IMG/VR virus record: IMGVR_UViG_3300008113_001525 | Location: 1-27,406 of that record | Length of the DNA: 27,406 bases | Source: a virus | Strand: one strand, 5' to 3' | In this document: positions 22,045 through 26,993 of the stretch, one piece after another | How positions within the stretch are numbered: position 1 is the first letter of the stretch | Layout: the number at the start of each line of letters is the position of its first letter | The notes under the pieces: generated by a model | The model's database searches: none | What the model was told of the DNA's origin: nothing | The model's input: only the letters and a program-made list of their open reading frames with translations | Translations under genes and position numbers: made by a program

Positions 22045-22940
22045 GGTTCGAAGAGTTTGCAAGAGATCATGGCCTCCTGATCAAGGAATTAATCTTAGAT
22101 CGGTGGGTCAGAGTTGGGACGGAAGACCATCCCCGAAAGCAGAATGGCGCGTACATCTTTGATGGCCGTGAAGGTGCAATCATTAACTTTGCAGTACATG
22201 ATAGGCACATACGCTACAAGTCAGAAGAGCCGTTCATCCCAGACCCAAATGCCCAAGCAAAGAGGTTGGCTGCTGAGAAAGAGCGCGAGCAACGCCAGAA
22301 AAAAGCGGCTGGCAAAGCTACGTTCATCCTCAATAACAGTGTTAAAGAGCAACATCCCTACCTGATTCGCAAGGGGTTCGTGGACAAGGGATTGGTGTGG
22401 AATGGCCTCCTGATCTTACCAATGCGAGTTGGGGATCATCTTGTCGGTTGCCAAATCATCCAAGAAGACGGCACAAAACGCTTCCTGTCAGGCCAAGTAA
22501 CGAAGGGCGCGAGCCTCGTCATTGACGCCAAAGGTCGCAACATTTTGTGTGAGGGGTTCGCAACTGGGATGTCGGTTCGCAGAGCGATGAAGCATCTCAG
22601 GGAGAGGTACACGATCCATGTGTGCTTTTCTGCGGGGAATATGCTTGAGATTGCAAAGACTGTACGTGACCCACTGGTGATTGCCGACAACGATGCTATG
22701 GGCGTGGCTACTGCCAAAAAAATAGCCTCACGCTACTGGGTAGGGGAGGCTAACGAGGACTTCAACGACAGTGAGCAGAGACTCGGCACTGTGAAGGTTG
22801 CCATTCCCTTGATCTCTAGTTGTAGGCCTTTGCGTAGAGTTAACATCCGTGCAACTTCGATCTGGGTTGGGTTATCTAAAACAATCATTTCATTCCTCGT
22901 TAATGGGCTCGTCAATATCAGCTTGGGTGTAGTGGCCTAG
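22041..22940 (+). CDS. TOPRIM-domain DNA primase, abnormal C-terminus
   Basis: 299 aa. The N-terminal part (DRWVRVGTEDHPRKQNGAYI, about 20-39) is that of phage TOPRIM primases, followed by a charged helix (70-95) and HPYLIRKG. The TOPRIM core has LCEGFATGMS with E171, FSAGN, and IADND with D216 and D218, then EANEDFND (236-243). From about residue 255 the sequence stops looking like the family and continues for some 45 residues antisense to two minus-strand genes, ending at TAG 22940. I infer that the natural 3' end was lost at a junction near 22800; all catalytic residues are upstream and intact. It makes RNA primers, with the helicase encoded just before. No zinc-finger domain is visible. 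Confidence 0.85.
   Translation: MRFEEFARDHGLLIKELILDRWVRVGTEDHPRKQNGAYIFDGREGAIINFAVHDRHIRYKSEEPFIPDPNAQAKRLAAEKEREQRQKKAAGKATFILNNSVKEQHPYLIRKGFVDKGLVWNGLLILPMRVGDHLVGCQIIQEDGTKRFLSGQVTKGASLVIDAKGRNILCEGFATGMSVRRAMKHLRERYTIHVCFSAGNMLEIAKTVRDPLVIADNDAMGVATAKKIASRYWVGEANEDFNDSEQRLGTVKVAIPLISSCRPLRRVNIRATSIWVGLSKTIISFLVNGLVNISLGVVA
22733..22888 (-). pseudogene. Truncated small phage gene (EIKGM family)
   Basis: The ATG at 22888 has GAGG about five bases upstream. The first 29 residues (MIVLDNPTQIEVARMLTLRK, then GLQLEIKGM) match a familiar small phage protein in which EIKG(L/M) is followed by a basic helical C-terminal half. Here everything after Met29 (about 22801) is antisense to the primase and unlike the family, ending after 51 aa. 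The gene seems clipped at the same point where the primase loses its family resemblance. Confidence 0.6.
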
Positions 22941-23060
22941 TACCACTGGGTCATACTTGGACAATACGTATTCAACGCATTTGTAGCAGACTCGGGCAAG
23001 TGGAATGCCCTGTCCATCGTATTCCCACCAAGAATCTTCGCGTGTGTGTTGGCAGTTCAT
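22890..23060 (-). CDS. Small conserved phage protein with CxxC
   Basis: 56 aa. Of two nearby ATGs, 23060 is eight bases from AGGAG while 23066 is only two away, so 23060 is chosen. It reads MNCQHTREDSWWEYDGQGIP, then LARVCYKCVEYVLSKY and ends in DEPINEE. CH near the start and CYKC give a plausible zinc site. Proteins with this CYKC..KLSKY pattern are common in phages of proteobacteria; function unknown. It ends one base before the clipped EIKGM gene begins. Confidence 0.75.
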   Translation of the reverse strand: MNCQHTREDSWWEYDGQGIPLARVCYKCVEYVLSKYDPVVLGHYTQADIDEPINEE

Positions 23061-23062
23061 TT

Positions 23063-23428
23063 TCATTTCTCCTTTGTAAAAAAACGTTTGGCGTCTTCCC
23101 AGACTCCTCGGGCATCGGCTAGTCCTGAGTAAGTGTCTGAATGGTCTTTGTAGAATTCGTCATGGTCATCTATCAGAACAAAAGCCTTAACTACGTCATC
23201 ATCAGCAACTGCAACATTGGTAGAGTAAGCTTTGATGAAGGCTAATTGCTCTTCTGTGAAATTGTTTTCAGACAACGTGATTTCTTGAATCTTCCAGTCG
23301 TCTTGCTTGGTCTGTGTGAATTCGCCTCCGTCCATGTCCTTGGCAATTCGGTAGGCTTCATCAGCGTTATTGGCGGTAACTTCTGCAACGCAGTTAGTTA
23401 TGTATGATGCGGTTACTTTGTATTTCAT
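23063..23428 (-). CDS. DpnD/PcfM-like small protein, extended
   Basis: 121 aa. The N-terminal 55 residues (MKYKVTASYITNCVAEVTAN, then DEAYRIAKDM...WKIQEI) have the strand-strand-helix-strand layout of DpnD/PcfM-like proteins: KFKV, VEV.A.....EA...A, a Gly turn and a final strand. The remaining 65 residues are helical and acidic. SD GGAGGAATGAA precedes the ATG. Two other genes in this cluster have the same layout. The function of the fold is not known to me. Confidence 0.65.
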   Translation of the reverse strand: MKYKVTASYITNCVAEVTANNADEAYRIAKDMDGGEFTQTKQDDWKIQEITLSENNFTEEQLAFIKAYSTNVAVADDDVVKAFVLIDDHDEFYKDHSDTYSGLADARGVWEDAKRFFTKEK

Positions 23429-23429
23429 T

Positions 23430-23630
23430 TCATTCCTCCATTAAAAATGTGCCGTTGTGAACGCATGATTCAAACAAGCTTTCGTCAGATACATTCTTGA
23501 ACCCTTCAAACCCATGCAGTTGGAGGTGTCGGAACACTATCTTCTGTTCATCAAGCGTCTGGTTAAAAAACCATTCCACTTCGTATTCAGCACAGGCGTT
23601 CACCATCTGTGTTTTAGTCATTGCAGTCAT
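23430..23630 (-). CDS. Small conserved phage protein
   Basis: 66 aa from ATG 23630 with GGAG eight bases upstream. Its opening, KTQMVNACAEYEVEWFFNQT, resembles many phage hypothetical proteins starting (K)..(L/M)I..CA.YEVEWL. It is followed by a helical region ending FLMEE. It overlaps the next upstream gene by four bases. No motif of known function. Confidence 0.65.
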   Translation of the reverse strand: MTAMTKTQMVNACAEYEVEWFFNQTLDEQKIVFRHLQLHGFEGFKNVSDESLFESCVHNGTFLMEE

Positions 23631-23818
23631 TTTGTGATCTCCTGAAAGCTTGGGGGTTTGAGGTCTTCATCAACAAAAGCAGGGTTTCCTGTTTGTTGTT
23701 TGTAAAACTTGGCTTCAGCGTTGGCTTCTTCGAGTGTGTCGAATGTGCCTAGTTCTGTGCCGTTGTGATTAGTCACGATATAGATTGAAGGCCATGAGAG
23801 GCCGATTAAATGCTTCAT
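23627..23818 (-). CDS. Hypothetical small protein
   Basis: 63 aa. A beta hairpin-like start (IYIVTNHNGTELGTF) leads to a helix (DTLEEANAEAKFYKQQTG), a compact alpha/beta arrangement often seen in tiny phage proteins. The SD is weak and the ATG lies two bases after the upstream stop, so translation is probably coupled. Function unknown. Confidence 0.6.
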   Translation of the reverse strand: MKHLIGLSWPSIYIVTNHNGTELGTFDTLEEANAEAKFYKQQTGNPAFVDEDLKPPSFQEITK

Positions 23819-23820
23819 GA

Positions 23821-23985
23821 TTAGTCGTCCGTGTCTGTGTTGAGTTCCACAAAAGGGTACTGCTCGTCATGAATGAATGCGTCATCTACCATGGCAATGT
23901 TCATGCGATTGCCTGCGTCCCAGATCAAAACATCGAGGTCTTGTGGCAACTGGCTTAGTTGTTGGATTAGTTCAAATACTTTCAT
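23821..23985 (-). CDS. MKVxELI-type small protein, paralogue 1
   Basis: 54 aa starting at ATG 23985, eight bases after GGAG; an earlier ATG at 24006 overlaps the SD and is rejected. It begins MKVFELIQQLSQLPQDLDVL and continues with a beta segment and an acidic tail. This N-terminal pattern (MKV.(E/D)LI..L...P.D..V) is a familiar small phage domain. The next upstream gene carries the same opening, so the two are probably tandem paralogues. Function unknown. Confidence 0.65.
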   Translation of the reverse strand: MKVFELIQQLSQLPQDLDVLIWDAGNRMNIAMVDDAFIHDEQYPFVELNTDTDD

Positions 23986-23998
23986 ATGCAGCTCTCCT

Positions 23999-24247
23999 TT
24001 ATTCAATGATTACAACTTTACGTACAGGGAATTCTTCTTCTTCGCCATCTTCCGATTCTTCTATGTCGTCTGCGTTGACTAGCTTGTCGGATTGGTGGTA
24101 GGTCGCATACTGGACTGTGCCGTTGAACACTGTTCTGATCTTTGGCGCGAGCGTTGACTTCCAGTAGTCTCCTGCTCCATAGGCCATGTGTACTTCAGCG
24201 TCTTCGTCAAAGCACTCGAGTTCTGCGATTAGGTCTTTTACTTTCAT
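23999..24247 (-). CDS. MKVxELI-type small protein, paralogue 2
   Basis: 82 aa. It starts MKVKDLIAELECFDEDAEVH, aligning with the downstream neighbour over about 20 residues, then diverges: a beta-rich centre (YATYHQ) and a very acidic stretch (DDIEESEDGEEEEFP) before VRKVVIIE. GGAG lies upstream in the previous gene, with which it overlaps by four bases. The acidic run could mimic DNA, which in phages can mean a decoy for a host DNA-binding protein; that is speculation. Confidence 0.65.
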   Translation of the reverse strand: MKVKDLIAELECFDEDAEVHMAYGAGDYWKSTLAPKIRTVFNGTVQYATYHQSDKLVNADDIEESEDGEEEEFPVRKVVIIE

Positions 24248-24393
24248 TCTTCATCTCCTTGGTTAAGTTCTAAATACTCTGGTCGTGCGTCTTTAAAGAA
24301 CGTCACAACTTGGTTGCCGTCTTGCCAATCAATCGACCAGTCGGTGTGTCCGTACATGTTCTGGCAATACTCGTCTAACAGGTCGCTATTCAT
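24244..24393 (-). CDS. Hypothetical small protein
   Basis: 49 aa from ATG 24393, ATGA overlap at both ends. It reads MNSDLLDEYCQNMYGHTDWS and then IDWQDGNQVVTFFKDARPEY, ending NQGDEE. It is acidic with a probable small alpha/beta fold. The SD for the next gene (AAGGAG) is embedded in its last codons. Too short for most gene callers, but the overlap spacing supports it. Function unknown. Confidence 0.6.
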   Translation of the reverse strand: MNSDLLDEYCQNMYGHTDWSIDWQDGNQVVTFFKDARPEYLELNQGDEE

Positions 24394-24842
24394 TTGGTTT
24401 CCTTTTCGATTAAATCGGTTGAGATAAAAAACATGTCGCCATAATCGTCAATGTCTTCCTCGTAGCTTGAGTTGGTAGAGAATCCATTGCAAACGCGGTC
24501 TACTGCGTCATCTGGGTCATATGCAACAACTGTCGTTTTGTAAATAACTTCGCGCTTCCAGTAAACGACATACTCTTTGTTTGGCGGTGGTGGTGCGTCT
24601 GCGTCATCAAAGTCGAGGTCAACACTCAGGAAATAAAAAGACCTTCCGTCCTTTAGCTTGATGTACCAAAATGCGTGGTCATCGGGCTCGGCAGGGTCAT
24701 CGCCTTGTGTCGCGCCCGCCAGCTCCTCTGCCGTGATGTATGTCACATCGATCATGGTGTCGTAGCTTTCGAATGTCCGCGAGGCAGGGACGGACAGGCC
24801 TTGTTCTGCCAAGTCATCGCGCATACGAATGATGTAGTTCAT
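24390..24842 (-). CDS. Acidic hypothetical protein with DpnD/PcfM-like C-terminal half
   Basis: 150 aa, the largest gene of this cluster. The N-terminal 90 residues are mixed (DVTYITAEELAG, HAFWYIKLKDGRSFYFLSVD) and end in a DDADAPPPPNK linker. The C-terminal 60 (EYVVYWKREVIYKTTVVAYD, then DPDDAVDRVCNGF and MFFISTDL) show the strand-strand-helix-strand layout of DpnD/PcfM-like proteins, as in two neighbours. It is strongly acidic overall. Function unknown. Confidence 0.65.
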   Translation of the reverse strand: MNYIIRMRDDLAEQGLSVPASRTFESYDTMIDVTYITAEELAGATQGDDPAEPDDHAFWYIKLKDGRSFYFLSVDLDFDDADAPPPPNKEYVVYWKREVIYKTTVVAYDPDDAVDRVCNGFSTNSSYEEDIDDYGDMFFISTDLIEKETK

Positions 24843-25015
24843 TCGATCTCCTCAACGTCTTGGATAAATTCTTCAGCGTAAACTACATCATAATTTTCAC
24901 TGCCGTTGTAAAGCTCTCGCGCCATGTTTTCGGCTTGCTCTTGGTCTTCAGCTTCCACTTCGAAAATATAGACTTGGTGTTCAATGCGAACGTATGGGAC
25001 TTTAAATTTTTTCAT
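24839..25015 (-). CDS. DpnD/PcfM-like small protein
   Basis: 58 aa starting at ATG 25015, overlapping both neighbours by four bases. It is essentially one DpnD/PcfM-like domain: KKFKVPYVRIEHQVYIFEVE, EAEDQEQAENMARELYNG, then a final acidic strand. It is missed if only ORFs above 60 codons are considered. No function known to me beyond the fold resemblance. Confidence 0.65.
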   Translation of the reverse strand: MKKFKVPYVRIEHQVYIFEVEAEDQEQAENMARELYNGSENYDVVYAEEFIQDVEEIE

Positions 25016-25374
25016 TGCGTGGTTTCCTTCTTGGGTTTGGTGGCTTTGAGAATGCCTTTTGCGAATTCAATGTCCAGTGATAAATGCTCAATCCATGATC
25101 CGTCTTCAACATAGCGGTCAGCAGACAAAACAAGGTTCTTGAGCGCGGATCGGAGGTAAACGTTCTGCTCTCGCGCGGATTGTTGGTTTGTGTCTTCGTG
25201 GCCTTGCTCGTAGATGCCTTCGAGGAAAAGCACTAAATCGTCAATACAGTCACCAATGGTGATGTCCGTGCCTTCGTTGTCCTTTGGTTGGCTTTTGATC
25301 TTCTTTGACAGGGCGCGTTTAATGTCGTAGATGTCGCACAGGGCGGAGGATGCGTCATTGAGGTTGAGGTTCAT
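25012..25374 (-). CDS. Helical hypothetical protein
   Basis: 120 aa, predicted almost entirely helical (DASSALCDIYDIKRALSKKI, DCIDDLVLFLEGIYEQ, NVYLRSALKNLVLSADRYV), with a basic C-terminal tail KATKPKKETTQ. The ATG at 25374 has AAGGA seven bases upstream and overlaps the previous stop. A helical-bundle adaptor or inhibitor is possible; there is no recognisable catalytic motif. Confidence 0.65.
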   Translation of the reverse strand: MNLNLNDASSALCDIYDIKRALSKKIKSQPKDNEGTDITIGDCIDDLVLFLEGIYEQGHEDTNQQSAREQNVYLRSALKNLVLSADRYVEDGSWIEHLSLDIEFAKGILKATKPKKETTQ

Positions 25375-25550
25375 CGTGTTGTCCTTGCTTCGTGTCTTCC
25401 TTGGTTGAATGAATAGATGTAGTGTTCGCGCACTTCAGGGGCTTTGGTCTGCCTGAGCGCGTTGTTAAAGCACTGGCGCAGGGCTTGCGCCCTTGCACCA
25501 GTTGCTCGCTCGTATTTGTAGCCGAGGGTGATCAACTGGGCTTGTGTCAT
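25371..25550 (-). CDS. Small basic hypothetical protein
   Basis: 59 aa from ATG 25550. It reads MTQAQLITLGYKYERATGAR and then AQALRQCFNNALRQTK, ending RHEARTTR, so it is basic and helical. Four-base overlaps with both neighbours place it in the operon. A basic helical protein of this size could bind nucleic acid; no family recognised. Confidence 0.6.
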   Translation of the reverse strand: MTQAQLITLGYKYERATGARAQALRQCFNNALRQTKAPEVREHYIYSFNQGRHEARTTR

Positions 25551-25696
25551 AGTGCGAACAGAAACACAGTGATTAAAAAGATCATCACAGGCACTAGCAC
25601 AATGACAACAAAGTCATAGCCTGCCTGAATGCGGTCACGCCTGCGTTGTGCGAGGAATTCTTCGCGCATGGTGGAAATGTGGCGGTAGTATTTCAT
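25547..25696 (-). CDS. Small single-pass membrane protein
   Basis: 49 aa starting at ATG 25696 with GGAG eight bases upstream; an upstream in-frame start would overlap the neighbour extensively. A basic N-terminus (MREEFLAQRRRDRIQAGYD) is followed by one C-terminal transmembrane helix (FVVIVLVPVMIFLITVFLFA). By the positive-inside rule the N-terminus is cytoplasmic. Function unknown. Confidence 0.65.
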   Translation of the reverse strand: MKYYRHISTMREEFLAQRRRDRIQAGYDFVVIVLVPVMIFLITVFLFAL

Positions 25697-25857
25697 TCTT
25701 CGGACTCCTCTTCTTCGTTGATAAATTCGTTGCACTCCATCATGTCGCGCACATCGTCTTCGCTCATGTACTTCACACAGGCCATGATCACGTTGTCGCG
25801 GTCGAGGATTCCCTCCTCTACCATCTCTAACAATTTGGTGGTGTATTCGCGTGTCAT
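25693..25857 (-). CDS. Small conserved acidic phage protein (KYMSEDDV type)
   Basis: 54 aa from ATG 25857. The sequence TKLLEMVEEGILDRDNVIMA followed by CVKYMSEDDVRDMMECNEF is one I recognise from many proteobacterial phages and some prophages, always as a short helical protein of unknown function. Its acidic tail (EEEESEE) contains the SD GAGGAG for the next gene, which overlaps by four bases. Confidence 0.75.
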   Translation of the reverse strand: MTREYTTKLLEMVEEGILDRDNVIMACVKYMSEDDVRDMMECNEFINEEEESEE

Positions 25858-25861
25858 TGGT

Positions 25862-26029
25862 TCACTCCTGAGTAATGTGGCAAACAGTGTTGCCGTTGGA
25901 ATCGCGGGCGGTGTCGGGAAGGATTTGGCAATCTCTGTAATAGTTCGCGAGGCGCTCTAACAGTTCAGCCATCTCGCGCGGGTTCTCTTCGAATGCAGAG
26001 TTATCAGTGTTAATGGTTATGGTGATCAT
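25862..26029 (-). CDS. Small conserved phage protein (NTDNSAF type)
   Basis: 55 aa starting at ATG 26029, with AGGGAG five bases upstream; an earlier ATG at 26053 is within the upstream gene and lacks an SD. It reads MITITINTDNSAFEENPREM, then AELLERLANYYRD, and ends DSNGNTVCHITQE. This beta-helix-beta pattern (I.I.T.N.AF...P..E...LL..LA) is widespread in phages as an uncharacterised family. Confidence 0.75.
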   Translation of the reverse strand: MITITINTDNSAFEENPREMAELLERLANYYRDCQILPDTARDSNGNTVCHITQE

Positions 26030-26217
26030 GTTGACTCCCTTTCCGCAATCCAATCAATGGCAAGGGGTCTTGCATCTTTTAGCTCGTCAACTGCACCGAT
26101 ATAGCACTCGCACTCGCGCTCGGTGAATAGTTCGTAGATCTCAGCGTCTGCGTCCCATTTAGCCCAGACTTCGTATCCGTTCTTCTGGGCAATGGCTAGG
26201 ATAAATTCTTTTCTCAT
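26026..26217 (-). CDS. Hypothetical small protein
   Basis: 63 aa with AAGGAG upstream in the previous gene. It has an alternating strand/helix layout (EVWAKWDADAEIYELFTERE, CECYIGAVDELKDARPLAID) and ends WIAEREST. It overlaps neighbours by four bases on each side. Function unknown. Confidence 0.65.
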   Translation of the reverse strand: MRKEFILAIAQKNGYEVWAKWDADAEIYELFTERECECYIGAVDELKDARPLAIDWIAEREST

Positions 26218-26393
26218 AGTGCAATCTCCTTAGTGGTTTGGTTAATCGTGTAGCCCATTGACTTGATGATGCGGAGGGCGTCTTGGGTCAGGGTCTTTGT
26301 GCCTGCAATTTGCGCGAATCTCTTACTGGTTTCGCACATTGGATAGAAGGCACAGTTGCCGTATTGCCACTTGAGTTCAATCGTGATTTGCAT
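26214..26393 (-). CDS. Small conserved hypothetical protein
   Basis: 59 aa from ATG 26393. It opens with a strand (MQITIELKWQYGNCAFYPMC), continues with a helix including RFAQIAGTKTLTQDALRIIK and ends near TKEIAL. Two cysteines (CAFYPMC) might bind metal or simply be structural. The end of the gene carries the AAGGAG for the next one. Too short for a 60-codon cut-off but well supported by spacing. Confidence 0.65.
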   Translation of the reverse strand: MQITIELKWQYGNCAFYPMCETSKRFAQIAGTKTLTQDALRIIKSMGYTINQTTKEIAL

Positions 26394-26401
26394 GGTGTTC
26401 C

Positions 26402-26527
26402 TTATTTGTTGCGGTTAAGGTGTGCCAAGGCTTGCGCCTTGGTTTCGAATCGGCCACTGATGGGCGTGTGATGTGCTCCACGGACGATGTACCATCCGTT
26501 TAGCAACTTGTTATAGACAATTTTCAT
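26402..26527 (-). CDS. Tiny conserved phage protein (first gene of the leftward small-gene operon)
   Basis: 41 aa from ATG 26527 with GGAG seven bases upstream. The sequence MKIVYNKLLNGWYIVRGAHH, then TPISGRFETKAQALAHL, has the W(Y/F)(V/I)VRG....PI.GRF.TKA.A...L pattern I recognise from other phages: two strands followed by a helix. It lies about 45 bases downstream of the predicted start of transcription. Function unknown. Confidence 0.75.
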   Translation of the reverse strand: MKIVYNKLLNGWYIVRGAHHTPISGRFETKAQALAHLNRNK

Positions 26528-26556
26528 AGGGACTCTCCTTAGTGGGTTACAGGGAT

Positions 26557-26585
26557 TAACACATGAATAACGCCTTAACTATATC
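26557..26585 (+). promoter_or_regulatory. Candidate rightward promoter overlapping the leftward one
   Basis: TTAACA (26557-26562), 17-base spacer, TATATC (26580-26585). Its -10 overlaps the -10 of the opposing promoter, the same design as at 17.46-17.53 kb. It would read toward the terminase gene. The -10 is weaker than consensus. Confidence 0.35.
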
Positions 26586-26592
26586 ATGTGTT
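26558..26592. repeat. 9-bp inverted repeat flanking the promoter core (operator candidate)
   Basis: AACACATGA (26558-26566) and TCATGTGTT (26584-26592) are perfect reverse complements 17 bases apart, bracketing both predicted -10 boxes. ACACATGA also occurs in the promoter at 18681-18710 (18684-18691), pointing to a common regulator. Confidence 0.6.
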
Positions 26593-26605
26593 GACTCCAT
26601 TGCAA
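26578..26605 (-). promoter_or_regulatory. Predicted promoter for the leftward small-gene operon
   Basis: On the minus strand TTGCAA (26605-26600), 16-base spacer, TATAGT (26583-26578). The -35 is the same TTGCAA used at 17.5 kb. It precedes the first of eighteen closely spaced leftward genes. Confidence 0.5.
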
Positions 26606-26692
26606 TACTTTTCATGTTTTATTTGAAAATATTTTTAGGGTGTTGTAATGACAAAACAAGCAGCGTATTTGCCCCAAAATCCTGGAGGCGGA

Positions 26693-26872
26693 TCAGCGGA
26701 AGGGCGGATAGATCAGGCCACAGTTTGTCTTGCGTTGAGGGGATGGGACACAGGGGCGTTTGAGGTATTCAGCGCGTTTTCGGGCGCGTTGCTTATGGTC
26801 GCGATACTCAGCCAGTAGGCAGATCAGGGTAAAGAACAGGAAAGCACCGAGGACGGAATAGAGGTAGTTCAT
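26693..26872 (-). CDS. Putative small membrane protein
   Basis: 59 aa. An N-terminal hydrophobic helix (YLYSVLGAFLFFTLICLLAE) is followed by a basic segment (YRDHKQRARKRAEYLKRP) and a Pro-rich tail, a sensible membrane-anchored topology with the basic part in the cytoplasm. Codon choice is natural. Against it, no SD precedes ATG 26872, and the opposite strand has a competing 56-codon ORF (26648-26818) with an AGGG upstream but rare-codon-rich content. I favour the minus-strand gene, with reservation. Confidence 0.45.
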   Translation of the reverse strand: MNYLYSVLGAFLFFTLICLLAEYRDHKQRARKRAEYLKRPCVPSPQRKTNCGLIYPPFR

Positions 26873-26930
26873 AGGATTGTTTGGTTGTTACATATGTATA
26901 GACGGACACAATCGGGAAAGGTCAGGGCGT

Positions 26931-26959
26931 TTGCATTAAATAGTTTGGTCTGGTATGTT
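26931..26959 (+). promoter_or_regulatory. Predicted extended -10 promoter for the terminase gene
   Basis: TTGCAT (26931-26936), 17-base spacer, TATGTT (26954-26959), with TGG directly before the -10 forming an extended -10 element. Transcription would begin about 28 bases before the terminase ATG. Confidence 0.5.
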
Positions 26960-26993
26960 CGGGACATTCTTATTTCATACCCATGAAAACACT

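Noticed and set aside
26395-26470. Hairpin CAAGGC...GCCTTG at the end of the first small gene as a terminator
   Set aside because: It lies within the coding sequence of a conserved small protein and has no T-run in either direction.
26648-26818. 56-aa plus-strand ORF before the terminase
   Set aside because: Rare-codon-rich (AGG, CGG, ATA, GGG) and overlapped by a more natural minus-strand membrane-protein ORF; kept only as a competing possibility.
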